Shown here: positions 9,369 through 18,486 of the stretch, in pieces
Layout: each line of letters begins with the position of its first letter
How positions within the stretch are numbered: the first letter of the stretch is position 1
From: Acidobacteriota bacterium
Lineage (GTDB): Bacteria; Acidobacteriota; Thermoanaerobaculia; Multivoradales; JAGPDF01
DNA length: 64,000 bases
Reading direction: 5' to 3'
Assembly (NCBI GenBank): GCA_014584695.1
Contig: JACTMI010000014.1
Span: forward strand, 147,299-211,298
Notes under the pieces: generated by a model
Database searches by the model: none
Told to the model about the DNA's origin: nothing
Seen by the model: only the letters and a program-made list of their open reading frames with translations
Translations under genes and position numbers: made by a program

Positions 9369-10246
9369 TGCCGCCACCTGCGGTGCAGCCAGAGCCACTG
9401 CTCGGGGTGGCGGCGGATCGTCGCCTCGCTGCCCGCCAGACAGCGGCGGGTGAACTCGAAGGTGGTCGCGTCGTCGTCGCGCCCCTCCGGCCAGAGCGGC
9501 GGTTCGAGCTCGATCCGGTACCGCCCCCGCGGCTCGTGATAGCCGGCGACCGGGAGCACCGGCGCGCCGGTCTTGAGCGCGAGGCGGGCGACGATCGGGC
9601 TGGTCAGGGCGGGCCGGCCGAAGAACGGGACGTCGATGGCCTCCTCGGCGCGCACCCGCTGGTCGATCAGCAGCCCGAGCCGCCCGCCGGCAGCGAGCAC
9701 CCGGAACATCTCCCGCACGGCACCGCGCTTGGCCAGCGAGCGGTTGCCGAAGCGACCGCGCATCTGCTGCACCCAGCGGTCGATGTGCGGGTTGTCGACC
9801 GGGCGTCCGACCGCCGCCATCGGGCCGTGGGTGGCGGCGAGCGCGGCCGGGACGATCTCCCAGTTGCCGAAGTGGGCGGCGAGAACGATGACGCCGCGAC
9901 CCGCGGCCTCCGCCGTGCGCAAGTGCTCGAAGCCGCGCCAAGTGACGCGCGCGCAGATCTCGGGAGCGGTCAGCCGGCGCGCCGAGAGCGCGTCGCAGAA
10001 GGCCGCGCCGAAGTGGCGGAAGCAGGCGCCGATCACGCGCTCCCGCTCGCGCGCCGCGAGCTCGGGCAGCGCCGCGGCGAGGTTTTCGCGGGCGATCCGG
10101 CGCCGCCTCCGGTCCGAGGCGGCGGCGAGCGCGCCGAGCGCGCGCCCGAGCGACCGCGCGGCGGCGTGCGGCAGCGTCGCCAGGAGCGCGACGAACGGCG
10201 CCGCCGCCGCGTACTCGAGCGCGTGGCGCAGCGGGGCGCCCTTCAC
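9365..10246 (-). CDS. lpxL: Lipid A biosynthesis acyltransferase (LpxL/HtrB family)
   Basis: A 293-residue inner-membrane enzyme that transfers a secondary acyl chain to lipid A. A hydrophobic N-terminal segment (about residues 12-28) would anchor it. The catalytic motif is HFGNWE, followed by conserved regions FxxLAAGGRLGLLIDQR and VPFFGRPALTSP. The GTG start overlaps the lpxK stop codon by 4 bases. Which acyl step it performs (LpxL or LpxM) cannot be told from sequence alone. Confidence 0.87.
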   Translation of the reverse strand: MKGAPLRHALEYAAAAPFVALLATLPHAAARSLGRALGALAAASDRRRRRIARENLAAALPELAARERERVIGACFRHFGAAFCDALSARRLTAPEICARVTWRGFEHLRTAEAAGRGVIVLAAHFGNWEIVPAALAATHGPMAAVGRPVDNPHIDRWVQQMRGRFGNRSLAKRGAVREMFRVLAAGGRLGLLIDQRVRAEEAIDVPFFGRPALTSPIVARLALKTGAPVLPVAGYHEPRGRYRIELEPPLWPEGRDDDATTFEFTRRCLAGSEATIRRHPEQWLWLHRRWRH

Positions 10247-11289
10247 CGCCGCAGCTCCGCCAGCCGCCGATCGAGCCAGACGAAAAACGCCGGCTCCGGC
10301 ACCGCCGCGAGGGGCAGCAGCGCGAGCCGCCCCGCCAACCGTCCGTCGAGCTTGGGCGCATCCTTCTCGGTGGTCACGACCGCCGCGGCGCCGTGCTCTG
10401 CGGCCGCGCGCTCGATCCGGTCGAGGCTCGAGCGCGGATAGTCGTGGTGGTCGGCGAAGGCGAAGCGCGCGACCGGGACCAAGCCGGCCCGCTCGACGGC
10501 GGCGAAGAAGCGCTCCGGCCGCGCGATCCCCGCCACCGCCACCACCGCGGTGCCCGGCGCGAGGGCGCCGCCAGCGAGCTCGCGGACCGGGCCCGTTCGC
10601 TCGGCCACGGTGAAGCCGGGGCCGGTGAAGCCGTGGGCGCCGAGCGCCCGCGCCAGCTCCGACCCGGCGCCAGCGGCGGGCTCGGCGAGGCCGGTGAGCA
10701 GCACGGCGTCGGCGTGGCGAACGGAGGCGAGCGGCTCGCGCAGCCGCCCGCCGGGCCAGAGCCGCCCGCCGCCGAAGGGATCCGCGGCCGGCAGCAGCAG
10801 CAGGTCGAGATCGCGCGCCAGCCCGAGGTGCGAGAAGCCGTCGTCGAGGACGAACAGATCGGGCGGCGGGCGCAGCTCGGCGAGCGCCAGAGCTCCGGCC
10901 TCGAACCGGCGCTCGCCGACCAGCACGGCGACTCCGGGCAGGGCGCGCGCCATCAGGAAGGGCTCGTCGCCGGCGGCGGCGACCGCGACGCGCGGCCCCT
11001 CGCCGCTCGACACCAGCAGCGCGCCGCGCGAGCGCCGCCGGTAGCCACGGGAGAGGATCGCCACCCGCGCGCCGCGCTCGGCGAGATGGCGGGCGACCAC
11101 CACGGTGACCGGCGTCTTGCCGGAGCCCCCCCAGTGGAGGTTGCCGATCGAGATCACCGGGCGCGGCAGGCGGCGGGCCGCCGTCCGGGCGCGCTCCCGA
11201 CGGCGCGTATGGGCCGCGGCGTAGAGGCGCTGCCACGGCGAGCGCGGCGCGGCCGGCGGCTGCAGCGGCCCCCCCGCCGCGGCGCTCAC
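10243..11289 (-). CDS. lpxK: Tetraacyldisaccharide 4'-kinase
   Basis: A 348-residue kinase that phosphorylates the 4' position of the lipid A disaccharide, giving lipid IVA. The P-loop is GNLHWGGSGKTPV; other family signatures are ILSRGYRRRS, GDEPFLMA, VLDDGFSHLGLARDLDLLL and VVTTEKDAPKL near the end. The GTG start overlaps the waaA stop codon by 4 bases and the stop overlaps lpxL in the same way, so the three are probably translated together. Confidence 0.92.
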   Translation of the reverse strand: MSAAAGGPLQPPAAPRSPWQRLYAAAHTRRRERARTAARRLPRPVISIGNLHWGGSGKTPVTVVVARHLAERGARVAILSRGYRRRSRGALLVSSGEGPRVAVAAAGDEPFLMARALPGVAVLVGERRFEAGALALAELRPPPDLFVLDDGFSHLGLARDLDLLLLPAADPFGGGRLWPGGRLREPLASVRHADAVLLTGLAEPAAGAGSELARALGAHGFTGPGFTVAERTGPVRELAGGALAPGTAVVAVAGIARPERFFAAVERAGLVPVARFAFADHHDYPRSSLDRIERAAAEHGAAAVVTTEKDAPKLDGRLAGRLALLPLAAVPEPAFFVWLDRRLAELRR

Positions 11290-12563
11290 GTGGCCCCCCG
11301 CCGGACCTCGGCGACCAGCGGTTCGAGCAGCGCGAGCGTCCGCTCGAGCGCGCCGCGATTCGACTCGACCAGCGCCGCGGCGCGCGCGCCGAGCGCCCGC
11401 GCCGCCGCCGCGTCGTCCAGCCAGGCCGCGAAACAGCGGCCGAGCGCGGCGGCGTCCTCGACCCGCTGCCAGGCGCCGGCCCGGTCGAAGCTCTCGGCGA
11501 TCTCGCGGAAGTTCTCCATCGAAGGGCCGACCGCCACCGGCACGCCGAAACGGGCGGCTTCGATCGGATTGTGGCCGCCGGTCGGCGCCAGCGTGCCGCC
11601 GATGAAGGCTCCCCGGGCGCCGCGGTAGAGCCCGGCGAGCTCGCCGAGCGAATCGAGCAGCAGCAGATCGCTGCCGCGCGACGCCGACTCCCCGGCGCCG
11701 CCGTCGCTGCGCCGGCGGAGGGCGAAGCCGGCGCGCCGGGCGAGCGCGGCGACGCCGTCGAAGCGCTCCGGGTGGCGAGGCGCCAGGACGAGCAGGGCGC
11801 GTCGCGCGCCGCCGGCGGCGGCGAAGGCGGCGAGAACCTGCTCCTCCTCGCCGGCCATCGTGGAGCCGGCAACGAGAACCGGCCGTCCGGCGGCGAGCTC
11901 CTCGACCAGCCGCTCGACCTCGGGCCGCCGGGCCGGCGCGGCGGTCTCGAACTTCAGGTTGCCGGTCACGGTCACCCGCTCCGGGGGCGTGCCGAGCGCC
12001 AGCAGCCGGTCCTGGTCGGCCGCCGTCTGGACGCCGAAGCGGCCGACCGGCTCGAGCAGGAGACGGCGCACCAGCCGGCGCGCCCGTCGCAGGCGCGGAA
12101 AGCTGCGGTCGCTCAGCCGGCCGTTGACGACCGCCACCGGCACCCCGCGCGCCGAGAGGCGGGCGAGCAGCAGCGGCCAGTAGTCGCCTTCGCACAGCAC
12201 CAGGGCGCGCGGCGCGAAGCGGTCGAGGAAGCGCTCGACCGGTCCGGCGAGGTCGAACGGCAGGTAGGCGATCGTGGCCCGGCCGGCGAACAGGGCCCGC
12301 GCGCGCTCCTGCCCGGTCGGCGTCACGGTGGTGACGAGGAGCGGCAGGTCCTCCGGCAGGTGACGGGCGAGCGTGGCGGCGACGCCGACCTCGCCGACCG
12401 AGACGGCGTGCAGCCAGAGCGCGCCGCGGAGCGGGGGACCGTCGAAACGGCGGGCGAACCGGCCGGCCACCGAGGCGCGGTAGTGCCGGCCGCGCGCCAG
12501 CAGCAGCCAGGGGGCGAGCGCCCCGAGGGCGACGGCGACTCCGATCCGGTACCAGCGTGGCAT
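11286..12563 (-). CDS. waaA: 3-deoxy-D-manno-octulosonic acid (Kdo) transferase
   Basis: A 425-residue GT30 enzyme that attaches Kdo to lipid IVA at the inner membrane. It has an N-terminal membrane segment (about residues 5-22), the conserved LWLHAVSVGEV containing the likely catalytic Glu, TTVTPTGQERA, and the C-terminal FIGGTLAPTGGHNPIEAA and GPSMENFREI motifs. It is the first gene of the LPS operon. The ATG lies opposite the ECF sigma gene across a 123-base divergent spacer. Confidence 0.92.
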   Translation of the reverse strand: MPRWYRIGVAVALGALAPWLLLARGRHYRASVAGRFARRFDGPPLRGALWLHAVSVGEVGVAATLARHLPEDLPLLVTTVTPTGQERARALFAGRATIAYLPFDLAGPVERFLDRFAPRALVLCEGDYWPLLLARLSARGVPVAVVNGRLSDRSFPRLRRARRLVRRLLLEPVGRFGVQTAADQDRLLALGTPPERVTVTGNLKFETAAPARRPEVERLVEELAAGRPVLVAGSTMAGEEEQVLAAFAAAGGARRALLVLAPRHPERFDGVAALARRAGFALRRRSDGGAGESASRGSDLLLLDSLGELAGLYRGARGAFIGGTLAPTGGHNPIEAARFGVPVAVGPSMENFREIAESFDRAGAWQRVEDAAALGRCFAAWLDDAAAARALGARAAALVESNRGALERTLALLEPLVAEVRRGAT

Positions 12564-12686
12564 GGGCGCCGGGGCAGTATAATCAAGGGTTGCAACGGTT
12601 TGGCGGTGAACATCGACGACCCCGAAGAGCCCGACGCGACTAGACGGACGACGCCCGGATTCCGTACTACGGATCTGGAACGAGGT
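12564..12686. promoter_or_regulatory. Divergent spacer between waaA and the sigma factor, with a -10-like box and a palindrome
   Basis: A plus-strand TATAAT lies at 12578-12583 without a recognisable -35. Close to the sigma start, TCCGTA-C-TACGGA (12661-12673) is a perfect 6-1-6 palindrome ending 13 bases before the ATG and could be an operator for autoregulation. Both calls rest on motif appearance only. Confidence 0.35.
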
Positions 12687-13331
12687 ATGCCCACGCTCGT
12701 CTATTCGGAACGCCGACATCACGCGGAGCTGGCCGAGCGCTCCGATCGGGAGCTGCTCCACGCCTTGGCCGACGGGGACGAGGGGGCGCTCGCCGAGCTG
12801 GTGGCGCGCAAGACCGGCCCCCTGCTCCAGGTGGTCGCCCGCATCGTCGGCGACGCCGAAGAGGCGCGCGACGTCGTCCAGGTGACCTTCCTGCGGCTGT
12901 GGGAGCATCGCGACCGCTTCGACGACCGTTACAGCCCGAACACCTGGATCTACCGCATCGCCACCAATCTGGCGATCGACCTCTGGCGCTCCCGGCGCAG
13001 CCGGGAACGCGTCGCCGAGCCGGTTCGCTTTCACCTCGTGCGCGCCGGCGAGGCGGCCGCGGACCTCGACGCCGGCGGCCTCGAGGGGCGGGAGGTGGCG
13101 CGCATCTTCGAGGAGCTGTCGGCGGAGCTGTCGGAGAAGCAGCGCCTGGTCTTCCTGCTGCGCGAGGTCGAGGGGCTCTCCTCGGCCGAGGTGGCGGCGA
13201 TCGTGGGCTGTGAGGAGTCGACCGTCCGCAACCATCTGTTCAACGCCCGCAAGCACCTGCGCGAGCGCCTGTTGGCGCGCTTTCCGGAATACGCGCGCAG
13301 CTTCCTCGAGCGACGGGGGGGTAGCTCGTGA
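12687..13331 (+). CDS. ECF-type RNA polymerase sigma factor
   Basis: A 214-residue sigma-70 family protein of ECF size. Region 2 is at about residues 30-105 (DAEEARDVVQVTFLRLWEHR is region 2.2-like, then NTWIYRIATNLAIDLWR). Region 4 is at about 135-195 (LSEKQRLVFLLREVEGLSSAEVAAIVG and STVRNHLFNARKHLRE). The stop overlaps the next start by 4 bases; that gene encodes a zinc-finger protein, its likely anti-sigma factor. The pair leads directly into the pilus/secretion operon, suggesting the operon is in its regulon. Confidence 0.88.
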   Translation: MPTLVYSERRHHAELAERSDRELLHALADGDEGALAELVARKTGPLLQVVARIVGDAEEARDVVQVTFLRLWEHRDRFDDRYSPNTWIYRIATNLAIDLWRSRRSRERVAEPVRFHLVRAGEAAADLDAGGLEGREVARIFEELSAELSEKQRLVFLLREVEGLSSAEVAAIVGCEESTVRNHLFNARKHLRERLLARFPEYARSFLERRGGSS

Positions 13332-13843
13332 CCTGCCCCGACTGGCTCGCTCTCGCCGCCGAGCGCGAGCGCGATCCCGGCACGGACCCCGCCGGCTGGG
13401 CGGCGGCGTGCGCCCACCTCGAGCTCTGCCCTGCCTGCCGGCGGGCGGCGGTCGCCGCCGACCCGCTGCTGCTCTTCCAGCGCCTGGAAGCGCCGCGTGC
13501 CGACGCCGCGGAGGTGGTCCGGATGCAGCAGGCGGTCGCCGCCCTGGTGGGGGCCGCCCGCGTCGCGCGCCGCGGCCGACGCGGCGGCGGCTTGGGGCGC
13601 GTCGCCGCGGCGGCGGCGGTGGCGCTGCTCGCGCTGGCGGTCCAGTCCGGGCCGCGACCCGCGCCGCCCCGGGCCGGGTCCGACCTGGCCGCGCTCGCGT
13701 TCGCGGACGGCGAGCCCGCCTTCTCTCCAGGGCCCGCGCCGCCGGTCCTGGAAGAGCTGGACCGGCCCGAGGCCCGCGTCTACCAACTCCCGGCGGAGGG
13801 GCTCTCCGTCGTCCTGATCGTCGACTCGAGCCTGGACGTCTGA
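13328..13843 (+). CDS. Putative zinc-finger anti-sigma factor
   Basis: A 171-residue protein whose N-terminal part has an H-x3-C-x2-C motif (HLELCPAC) like zf-HC2 anti-sigma domains. A single membrane segment lies at about residues 95-112 (GRVAAAAAVALLALAVQSG) and a short extracytoplasmic part follows. The GTG start overlaps the sigma factor stop codon by 4 bases, the usual arrangement for a sigma/anti-sigma pair. Similarity beyond the motif is not obvious, so the role rests mainly on context and topology. Confidence 0.7.
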   Translation: MTCPDWLALAAERERDPGTDPAGWAAACAHLELCPACRRAAVAADPLLLFQRLEAPRADAAEVVRMQQAVAALVGAARVARRGRRGGGLGRVAAAAAVALLALAVQSGPRPAPPRAGSDLAALAFADGEPAFSPGPAPPVLEELDRPEARVYQLPAEGLSVVLIVDSSLDV

Positions 13844-13871
13844 GCCGCTTGCCCGCGCTCCCGAGCACGCC

Positions 13872-14609
13872 ATGACCGGCCGGACGCTCTGCTGCGCCGC
13901 CTTGCTGACCGCGGCCTGGGCCGCCTTCGCGGCGCCCCCGACCGCCGCCCAGCCGACGCGCGTGGGTCCGCTGACGCAGCCCACGGTGGCGGCCGAGGAG
14001 CTGCGCCTGCACGCCTTCACCCTGCGCCACCAGCGGGCGATCGAGGCATTGGCGCTGGTCGAGCCGCTGCTGTCGGCGCGCGGCACGGTCGAGCTCCAGG
14101 CCGGCACCAATACCCTGGTCGTGCGCGACACGCTCGCGTCGCTCACCCGCGTGATCGCGGCGCTGCGTGCCTTCGACCATGCGGCCCAGCCGGTCGCGTT
14201 CGACCTGCAGCTGATCCAGGCCGAGCGCGGCGGCATCTCCCCGGTGCCCAAGAGCCCGCCGCTCGATCCGCTGCTCGAGCGCCGCCTGACCCAGATCCTG
14301 CGCTACCAGAGCCTGCGCTTGCTGGCTCGCGCGCGGCTCGACAGCCGCGAAGGCGAGCGCGTCGACTACGAGGTCGCCGGCGCCTACCGCGTGAGCTTCG
14401 AGCTCGGCACGCTGATCGACGACCGGCGGATCAAGCTGCACCGCTTTCGCGTCACCCGCGACGACGCCGGAGCCGAGTCCGACCTGATCCAGACGGCGGT
14501 CAACGTCTGGCGCGGCCAGCCGCTGATCCTCGGGCTGACCCGCGACGAGACGAGCCCGTCGGCGCTCATCGTGGTGGTGACGCTGCTGCCCGCCGCGGAG
14601 CCGAGGTAG
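13872..14609 (+). CDS. Secretin-like periplasmic protein lacking most of the pore (mini-secretin)
   Basis: A 245-residue protein with a signal peptide ending near TAAQ. Residues of about 45-100 resemble the secretin N1/NolW fold (FTLRHQRAIEALALVEPLL, then NTLVVRDTLASLTRVIAAL). The remainder resembles pieces of the secretin core (PVAFDLQLIQAE near its start, PLILGLTRDE and ALIVVVTLLP at the end) without the full pore-forming length. It lies 28 bases after the anti-sigma gene and 5 bases before gspF. An accessory or periplasmic connector role in the secretion system is inferred. Confidence 0.55.
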   Translation: MTGRTLCCAALLTAAWAAFAAPPTAAQPTRVGPLTQPTVAAEELRLHAFTLRHQRAIEALALVEPLLSARGTVELQAGTNTLVVRDTLASLTRVIAALRAFDHAAQPVAFDLQLIQAERGGISPVPKSPPLDPLLERRLTQILRYQSLRLLARARLDSREGERVDYEVAGAYRVSFELGTLIDDRRIKLHRFRVTRDDAGAESDLIQTAVNVWRGQPLILGLTRDETSPSALIVVVTLLPAAEPR

Positions 14610-14614
14610 CGGCG

Positions 14615-15838
14615 ATGGAATTCGTCTGTCACGTCGGCAGCGCCGACGGCCGGGTGAGCAAGCTGGTGCGCACCGCGCGCGACGAGCGGGCGCTGCGCGA
14701 GGAGCTCGAGCGCGAGGGGCTGCACGTGTTCGGCGTCGAGCGCTCGGTGCCGCTGCCGAGCGTGCGCGGCGTGCTCGGGGCGCTGGGATTCTCGGGGCGC
14801 AAGAAGATCGCGCTCAAGACGCTCCAGGTCTTCAACCAGGAGCTGGCGGCCCTGCTCAAGGCCGGCCTGCCGCTGCTCCAGGCGCTCAATCTGATGCTCG
14901 AGCGGATGAAGGACCCGGTGTTGCGCGAAGTGCTGACCCAAGTGCGCGACCGGGTGAGGAGCGGCGTCGAGCTCTCCGACGCCTTCGCCGAGTTCGGCGA
15001 CCTGTTTCCACCGCTCTATGCCTCGACCCTCAAGGCCGGCGAGCGGACCGGTGAGCTCGAGGTGGTGATCCGGCGCTTCATCCGCTACCTGCGCCTGGTG
15101 ATCGAGGCGCGCAAGCGGGTCTTCTCGGCGCTGATCTACCCTTCGGTGCTGGTCGGCCTGTCGATCCTGATGCTGATGGTGATGGCGATCTACGTCATGC
15201 CGCGCTTCCGCGAGTTCTACGGCGCGATGGAGCTGGAGCTGCCGGCGCTGACGCGGATCACGGTCGGCACCTCGGTTTTCCTACGCGACAACCTGCTGCT
15301 GATCGCCGCCGGTCTCGCGGTCCTGGGCGGAATCTTCTCGCGCTGGCGGCGGACCGCCGCCGGGCGGCTGGCCGTCGACCGCGCGAAGCTGCGCGCGCCG
15401 CTGTTCGGCGCCATCCTCCAGCGCTTCTCGGTGGCCGAGTTCTGCCGTTCGCTCGCGACCCTGCTCGCGGGCGGGCTGCCCCTGGTGCCCGCGCTCCAGA
15501 TCTCCACCCGGGCGGTGGGCAACGCCTGGATCCAGCGCCAGCTCGAGCCCGCGGCGGGCCGGGTGACCGAGGGCGGCAGCCTCTACCAGGCGCTCGAGCA
15601 GACCGGAGTCTTCGAGGACTTCGCGATCGACATGGTCAAGGTCGGCGAGGCGACCGGCGCCCTCGACGGCATGCTCGGCAGCATCTCGGACTTCATCGAC
15701 GAAGAGGTCGAGACGCGGATGCAGCGGATCCTGTCGCTGATCGAGCCGCTGATGCTGATCTTCATGGGCATCATGGTCGCCACCCTGCTGCTGTCGGTCT
15801 ACCTGCCGATGTTCTCGGCGCTCGGAAAGATGCAGTGA
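14615..15838 (+). CDS. Type II secretion/type IV pilus inner-membrane platform protein (GspF/PilC)
   Basis: A 407-residue platform protein with the two repeated T2SSF domains of the family. The first is near residues 65-190 (NQELAALLKAGLPLLQAL, TLKAGERTGELEVVI) and the second near 270-395 (FCRSLATLLAGGLPLVPAL, MVKVGEATGALDGML). Three membrane segments are visible, including SALIYPSVLVGLSILMLMVM and the C-terminal LMLIFMGIMVATLLLSVYLP. It recruits the assembly ATPase encoded next. The short spacing to its neighbours indicates one operon. Confidence 0.92.
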   Translation: MEFVCHVGSADGRVSKLVRTARDERALREELEREGLHVFGVERSVPLPSVRGVLGALGFSGRKKIALKTLQVFNQELAALLKAGLPLLQALNLMLERMKDPVLREVLTQVRDRVRSGVELSDAFAEFGDLFPPLYASTLKAGERTGELEVVIRRFIRYLRLVIEARKRVFSALIYPSVLVGLSILMLMVMAIYVMPRFREFYGAMELELPALTRITVGTSVFLRDNLLLIAAGLAVLGGIFSRWRRTAAGRLAVDRAKLRAPLFGAILQRFSVAEFCRSLATLLAGGLPLVPALQISTRAVGNAWIQRQLEPAAGRVTEGGSLYQALEQTGVFEDFAIDMVKVGEATGALDGMLGSISDFIDEEVETRMQRILSLIEPLMLIFMGIMVATLLLSVYLPMFSALGKMQ

Positions 15839-15893
15839 GCCGGCACCCGACCCCCGGCCGTCTCGATAGGATGCGCGCCGCGGAGCGCCGCCG

Positions 15894-17528
15894 ATGACCC
15901 TGCCCCAGACCCCGATTCAGCACCAGCTCCTCGACGCCGACCTGCGCCCGGCCGACGAGCGGGCGCGCGCGCGCGAGCTGGCGGCCCAGCACGGGCTCGA
16001 GTACGTGGAGCTCGACCGCTTCCGCGTCGATCCGGACCTGTTCCACTCGGTGCCGTTCGACCTGCTCCTGCGCTACGGCTTCCTGCCCCAGGAGCAGCTG
16101 CCGGGGCGGCTGGCGGTGGTGCTCAAGGACCCGACCGACGTCGCGCGCATCGACGAGCTCGAGCTGCTGCTCGGCCAGCCGCTCGAGGTCCGGGTCGGCG
16201 CGCCGAGCGCGATCGACGAGATCCTGCAGAAGTCCGAGTCGTCGCAGCGGGTGCTCGAGGAGGCGACGGAGGACTTCCGCATCCAGCTCGTCTCCGAGGA
16301 CGACGAGGGCGAGGAGGTACTGTCGATCGACCGCATCACCGCCGACGCCTCGCCGGTGATCAAGCTGGTCGATTCCACGGTCTTCAACGCCATCCAGCGC
16401 CGCGCTTCCGACATCCACATCGAGTCGCGCGACCAGGAAGTGGTGATCAAGTACCGCATCGACGGCGTCCTCTACCAGGCGATGGAGCCGATCGACAAGC
16501 GGCACCACCAGACCATCATCAGCCGGATCAAGGTGATGTCGGAGCTCGACATCGCCGAGAAGCGGGTGCCGCAGGACGGCCGCTTCAAGCTCCGCCTCAA
16601 GGGCCGGACGATCGATTTCCGCGTCTCGATCCTGCCCACCGCGCACGGCGAGGACTGCGTCATCCGCATCCTCGACAAGGAGTCGATGTCGACGGAGTTC
16701 AAGAACCTGCGGCTCGACATCCTGGGTTTCGACGACGAGACCATGCGCAAGCTGCGCAAGGCCAGCCGCGAGCCTTACGGCATGGTGCTGGTGACCGGGC
16801 CGACCGGATCGGGCAAGACCACGACCCTCTACGCGGCGTTGTCGGAGATCCAGTCGCCCGAGGACAAGATCATCACCATCGAAGACCCGGTCGAGTACCA
16901 GTTGCGGGGCATCTCGCAGATCCCGGTCAACGAGAAGAAGGGGCTCACCTTCGCGCGCGGGCTGCGCTCGATCCTGCGCCACGACCCCGACAAGATCATG
17001 GTGGGCGAGATCCGGGACGAGGAGACGGCGTCGATCGCCATCCAGTCGGCGCTCACCGGCCACCTGGTCTTCACCACCGTGCACGCCAACAACGTCATCG
17101 ACGTGCTCGGCCGCTTCCTCAACATGAAGGTCGACCTCTACAACTTCGTGTCGGCCTTGAATTGCGTGCTGGCGCAACGGCTGGTGCGCCGCATCTGCCC
17201 GCACTGCCGGCGCCCGGCCAGCGTCTCGGCGCAGCTGCTCGAGGACTCGGGCCTGTCTCCCGCCGTCTACGGCGACCACCAGTTCTACGAGGGCGCCGGC
17301 TGCCTCGAGTGCAACGGCACCGGCTTCCTCGGCCGCCTCGCGGTGTCGGAGCTGCTCGACCTGTCCGACCGCATTCGCGAGCTGATTCTCGACAAACGTC
17401 CGGGCTCCGAGATCAAGCGCGCCGCCAAGGAGGAAGGGATGCGCTTCCTCCGCGAATCGGCGCTCGAGAAGGCGCTCCAGGGATCGACCACCCTCCGTGA
17501 GATCAACCGCTTTACTTTCGTGGACTGA
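15894..17528 (+). CDS. Type II secretion/type IV pilus assembly ATPase (GspE/PilB)
   Basis: A 544-residue hexameric motor ATPase of the cytoplasmic face. It has an N-terminal MshEN-like domain (about 1-120), Walker A GPTGSGKTTT near residue 302, Asp box IITIEDPVEYQL, Walker B IMVGEIRDEET near 369, and His box TGHLVFTTVHANN. A Zn-binding tetracysteine (CPHC near 436, CLEC near 473) marks the GspE/PilB rather than the PilT branch. Its 3' end overlaps the pilM start by 32 bases. Confidence 0.95.
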   Translation: MTLPQTPIQHQLLDADLRPADERARARELAAQHGLEYVELDRFRVDPDLFHSVPFDLLLRYGFLPQEQLPGRLAVVLKDPTDVARIDELELLLGQPLEVRVGAPSAIDEILQKSESSQRVLEEATEDFRIQLVSEDDEGEEVLSIDRITADASPVIKLVDSTVFNAIQRRASDIHIESRDQEVVIKYRIDGVLYQAMEPIDKRHHQTIISRIKVMSELDIAEKRVPQDGRFKLRLKGRTIDFRVSILPTAHGEDCVIRILDKESMSTEFKNLRLDILGFDDETMRKLRKASREPYGMVLVTGPTGSGKTTTLYAALSEIQSPEDKIITIEDPVEYQLRGISQIPVNEKKGLTFARGLRSILRHDPDKIMVGEIRDEETASIAIQSALTGHLVFTTVHANNVIDVLGRFLNMKVDLYNFVSALNCVLAQRLVRRICPHCRRPASVSAQLLEDSGLSPAVYGDHQFYEGAGCLECNGTGFLGRLAVSELLDLSDRIRELILDKRPGSEIKRAAKEEGMRFLRESALEKALQGSTTLREINRFTFVD

Positions 17529-18486
17529 GCGGCTGGCGGGGCTCGACCCGCTGCCGGTGCCGCCGCACGCCTTCGCGCTCGGGCGGCGCGCGCTGCGCTA
17601 CGGCCTGTTCGCGCGACCGCGCGGCGCGGCGGCGCTCGAGCTGCGGGAGCTCCAGTCGGCGGGATTGGACGAAGGGGTCGTGGGCGGCGGGCCGCTGGGC
17701 GCGCCGCTGGCCGATCCGGAGGCGTTCGGCCAGGCGCTCGATGCGCTCCTGGCGCGGCTCGCGGGCAAGGTGGAGCGGGCGTCGCTGGTGTTGCCGGACG
17801 CCTGGGCGCGCGCGCTCGTGGTCGAGCTCGGCGGGCTGCCGGAGACCGAGCCGCAGCGCTCCGAGGTGCTCCGGTTCCGGCTCAAGCGGCTGGTCCCTTT
17901 CCGGGTCGACGAGCTGCGGGTGGCCGCCGCCCCGCTCGCTCCGGTGCCCGGCCAGGAGGAACCGCTCCGCGCCCTGGTCACCTTCGCCTCCGAGGCGCTG
18001 CTCGCGGCGCTCGAGCGCTCGTTCGCGGCGCGCGGCATCGAGATCGGCCAGATCACCGGCTCGGCGCAGGCGCTGCTCGGCGCGCTCGGTTTTCGCGACC
18101 GGCTGTCCGGCTTGCTGGCGACGGCGCTGGTGCAGCCCGAAGGCTTCGTGCTGGTCTTCGCGCGCGACGGCGAGCCGCTGCTCTGGCGCCAGAAGAGCTT
18201 CACCGAAGGGCTCGCCGACGCCGACCGCGCCCGGTTGCTGGCGGCCGAGCTGCGCTTGACGCGCACCTTCCTCGGCGAGCGCCTGGGCGAGAGCGGGATC
18301 CCGGCCGCCCTGCTCGCGGCGCCGGCGGAAGTGACGCCGTTCTGGCGGAGCGTGCTCGCCGAGGGGCTGGGGTGCGAACCGGCGACGCTGTCGCTCGCCC
18401 ACCTGCCGGTCGAGGGGGAGGGTGCGGGTCTCGCGGCCGTGGAGCTCGCGCCGCTCGTCGGCGCCGCTTGCCGGGAGGTCGCTTGA
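17497..18486 (+). CDS. PilM/GspL-like pilus assembly protein
   Basis: A 329-residue protein of the actin-like PilM/GspL cytoplasmic fold. The most recognisable part is around residues 105-150 (SEVLRFRLKRLVPFRVDELRV), matching the PilM segment that precedes the nucleotide-binding fold, followed by QALLGALGF. It would link the inner-membrane PilN/PilO proteins to the motor. The GTG start overlaps gspE by 32 bases, longer than the usual 4 here; a start further downstream is possible. Confidence 0.7.
   Translation: MRSTALLSWTERLAGLDPLPVPPHAFALGRRALRYGLFARPRGAAALELRELQSAGLDEGVVGGGPLGAPLADPEAFGQALDALLARLAGKVERASLVLPDAWARALVVELGGLPETEPQRSEVLRFRLKRLVPFRVDELRVAAAPLAPVPGQEEPLRALVTFASEALLAALERSFAARGIEIGQITGSAQALLGALGFRDRLSGLLATALVQPEGFVLVFARDGEPLLWRQKSFTEGLADADRARLLAAELRLTRTFLGERLGESGIPAALLAAPAEVTPFWRSVLAEGLGCEPATLSLAHLPVEGEGAGLAAVELAPLVGAACREVA

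Noticed and set aside
10550..11628. Plus-strand open frames opposite lpxK and waaA
   Set aside because: They are antisense shadows of recognised LPS genes with no domain content.
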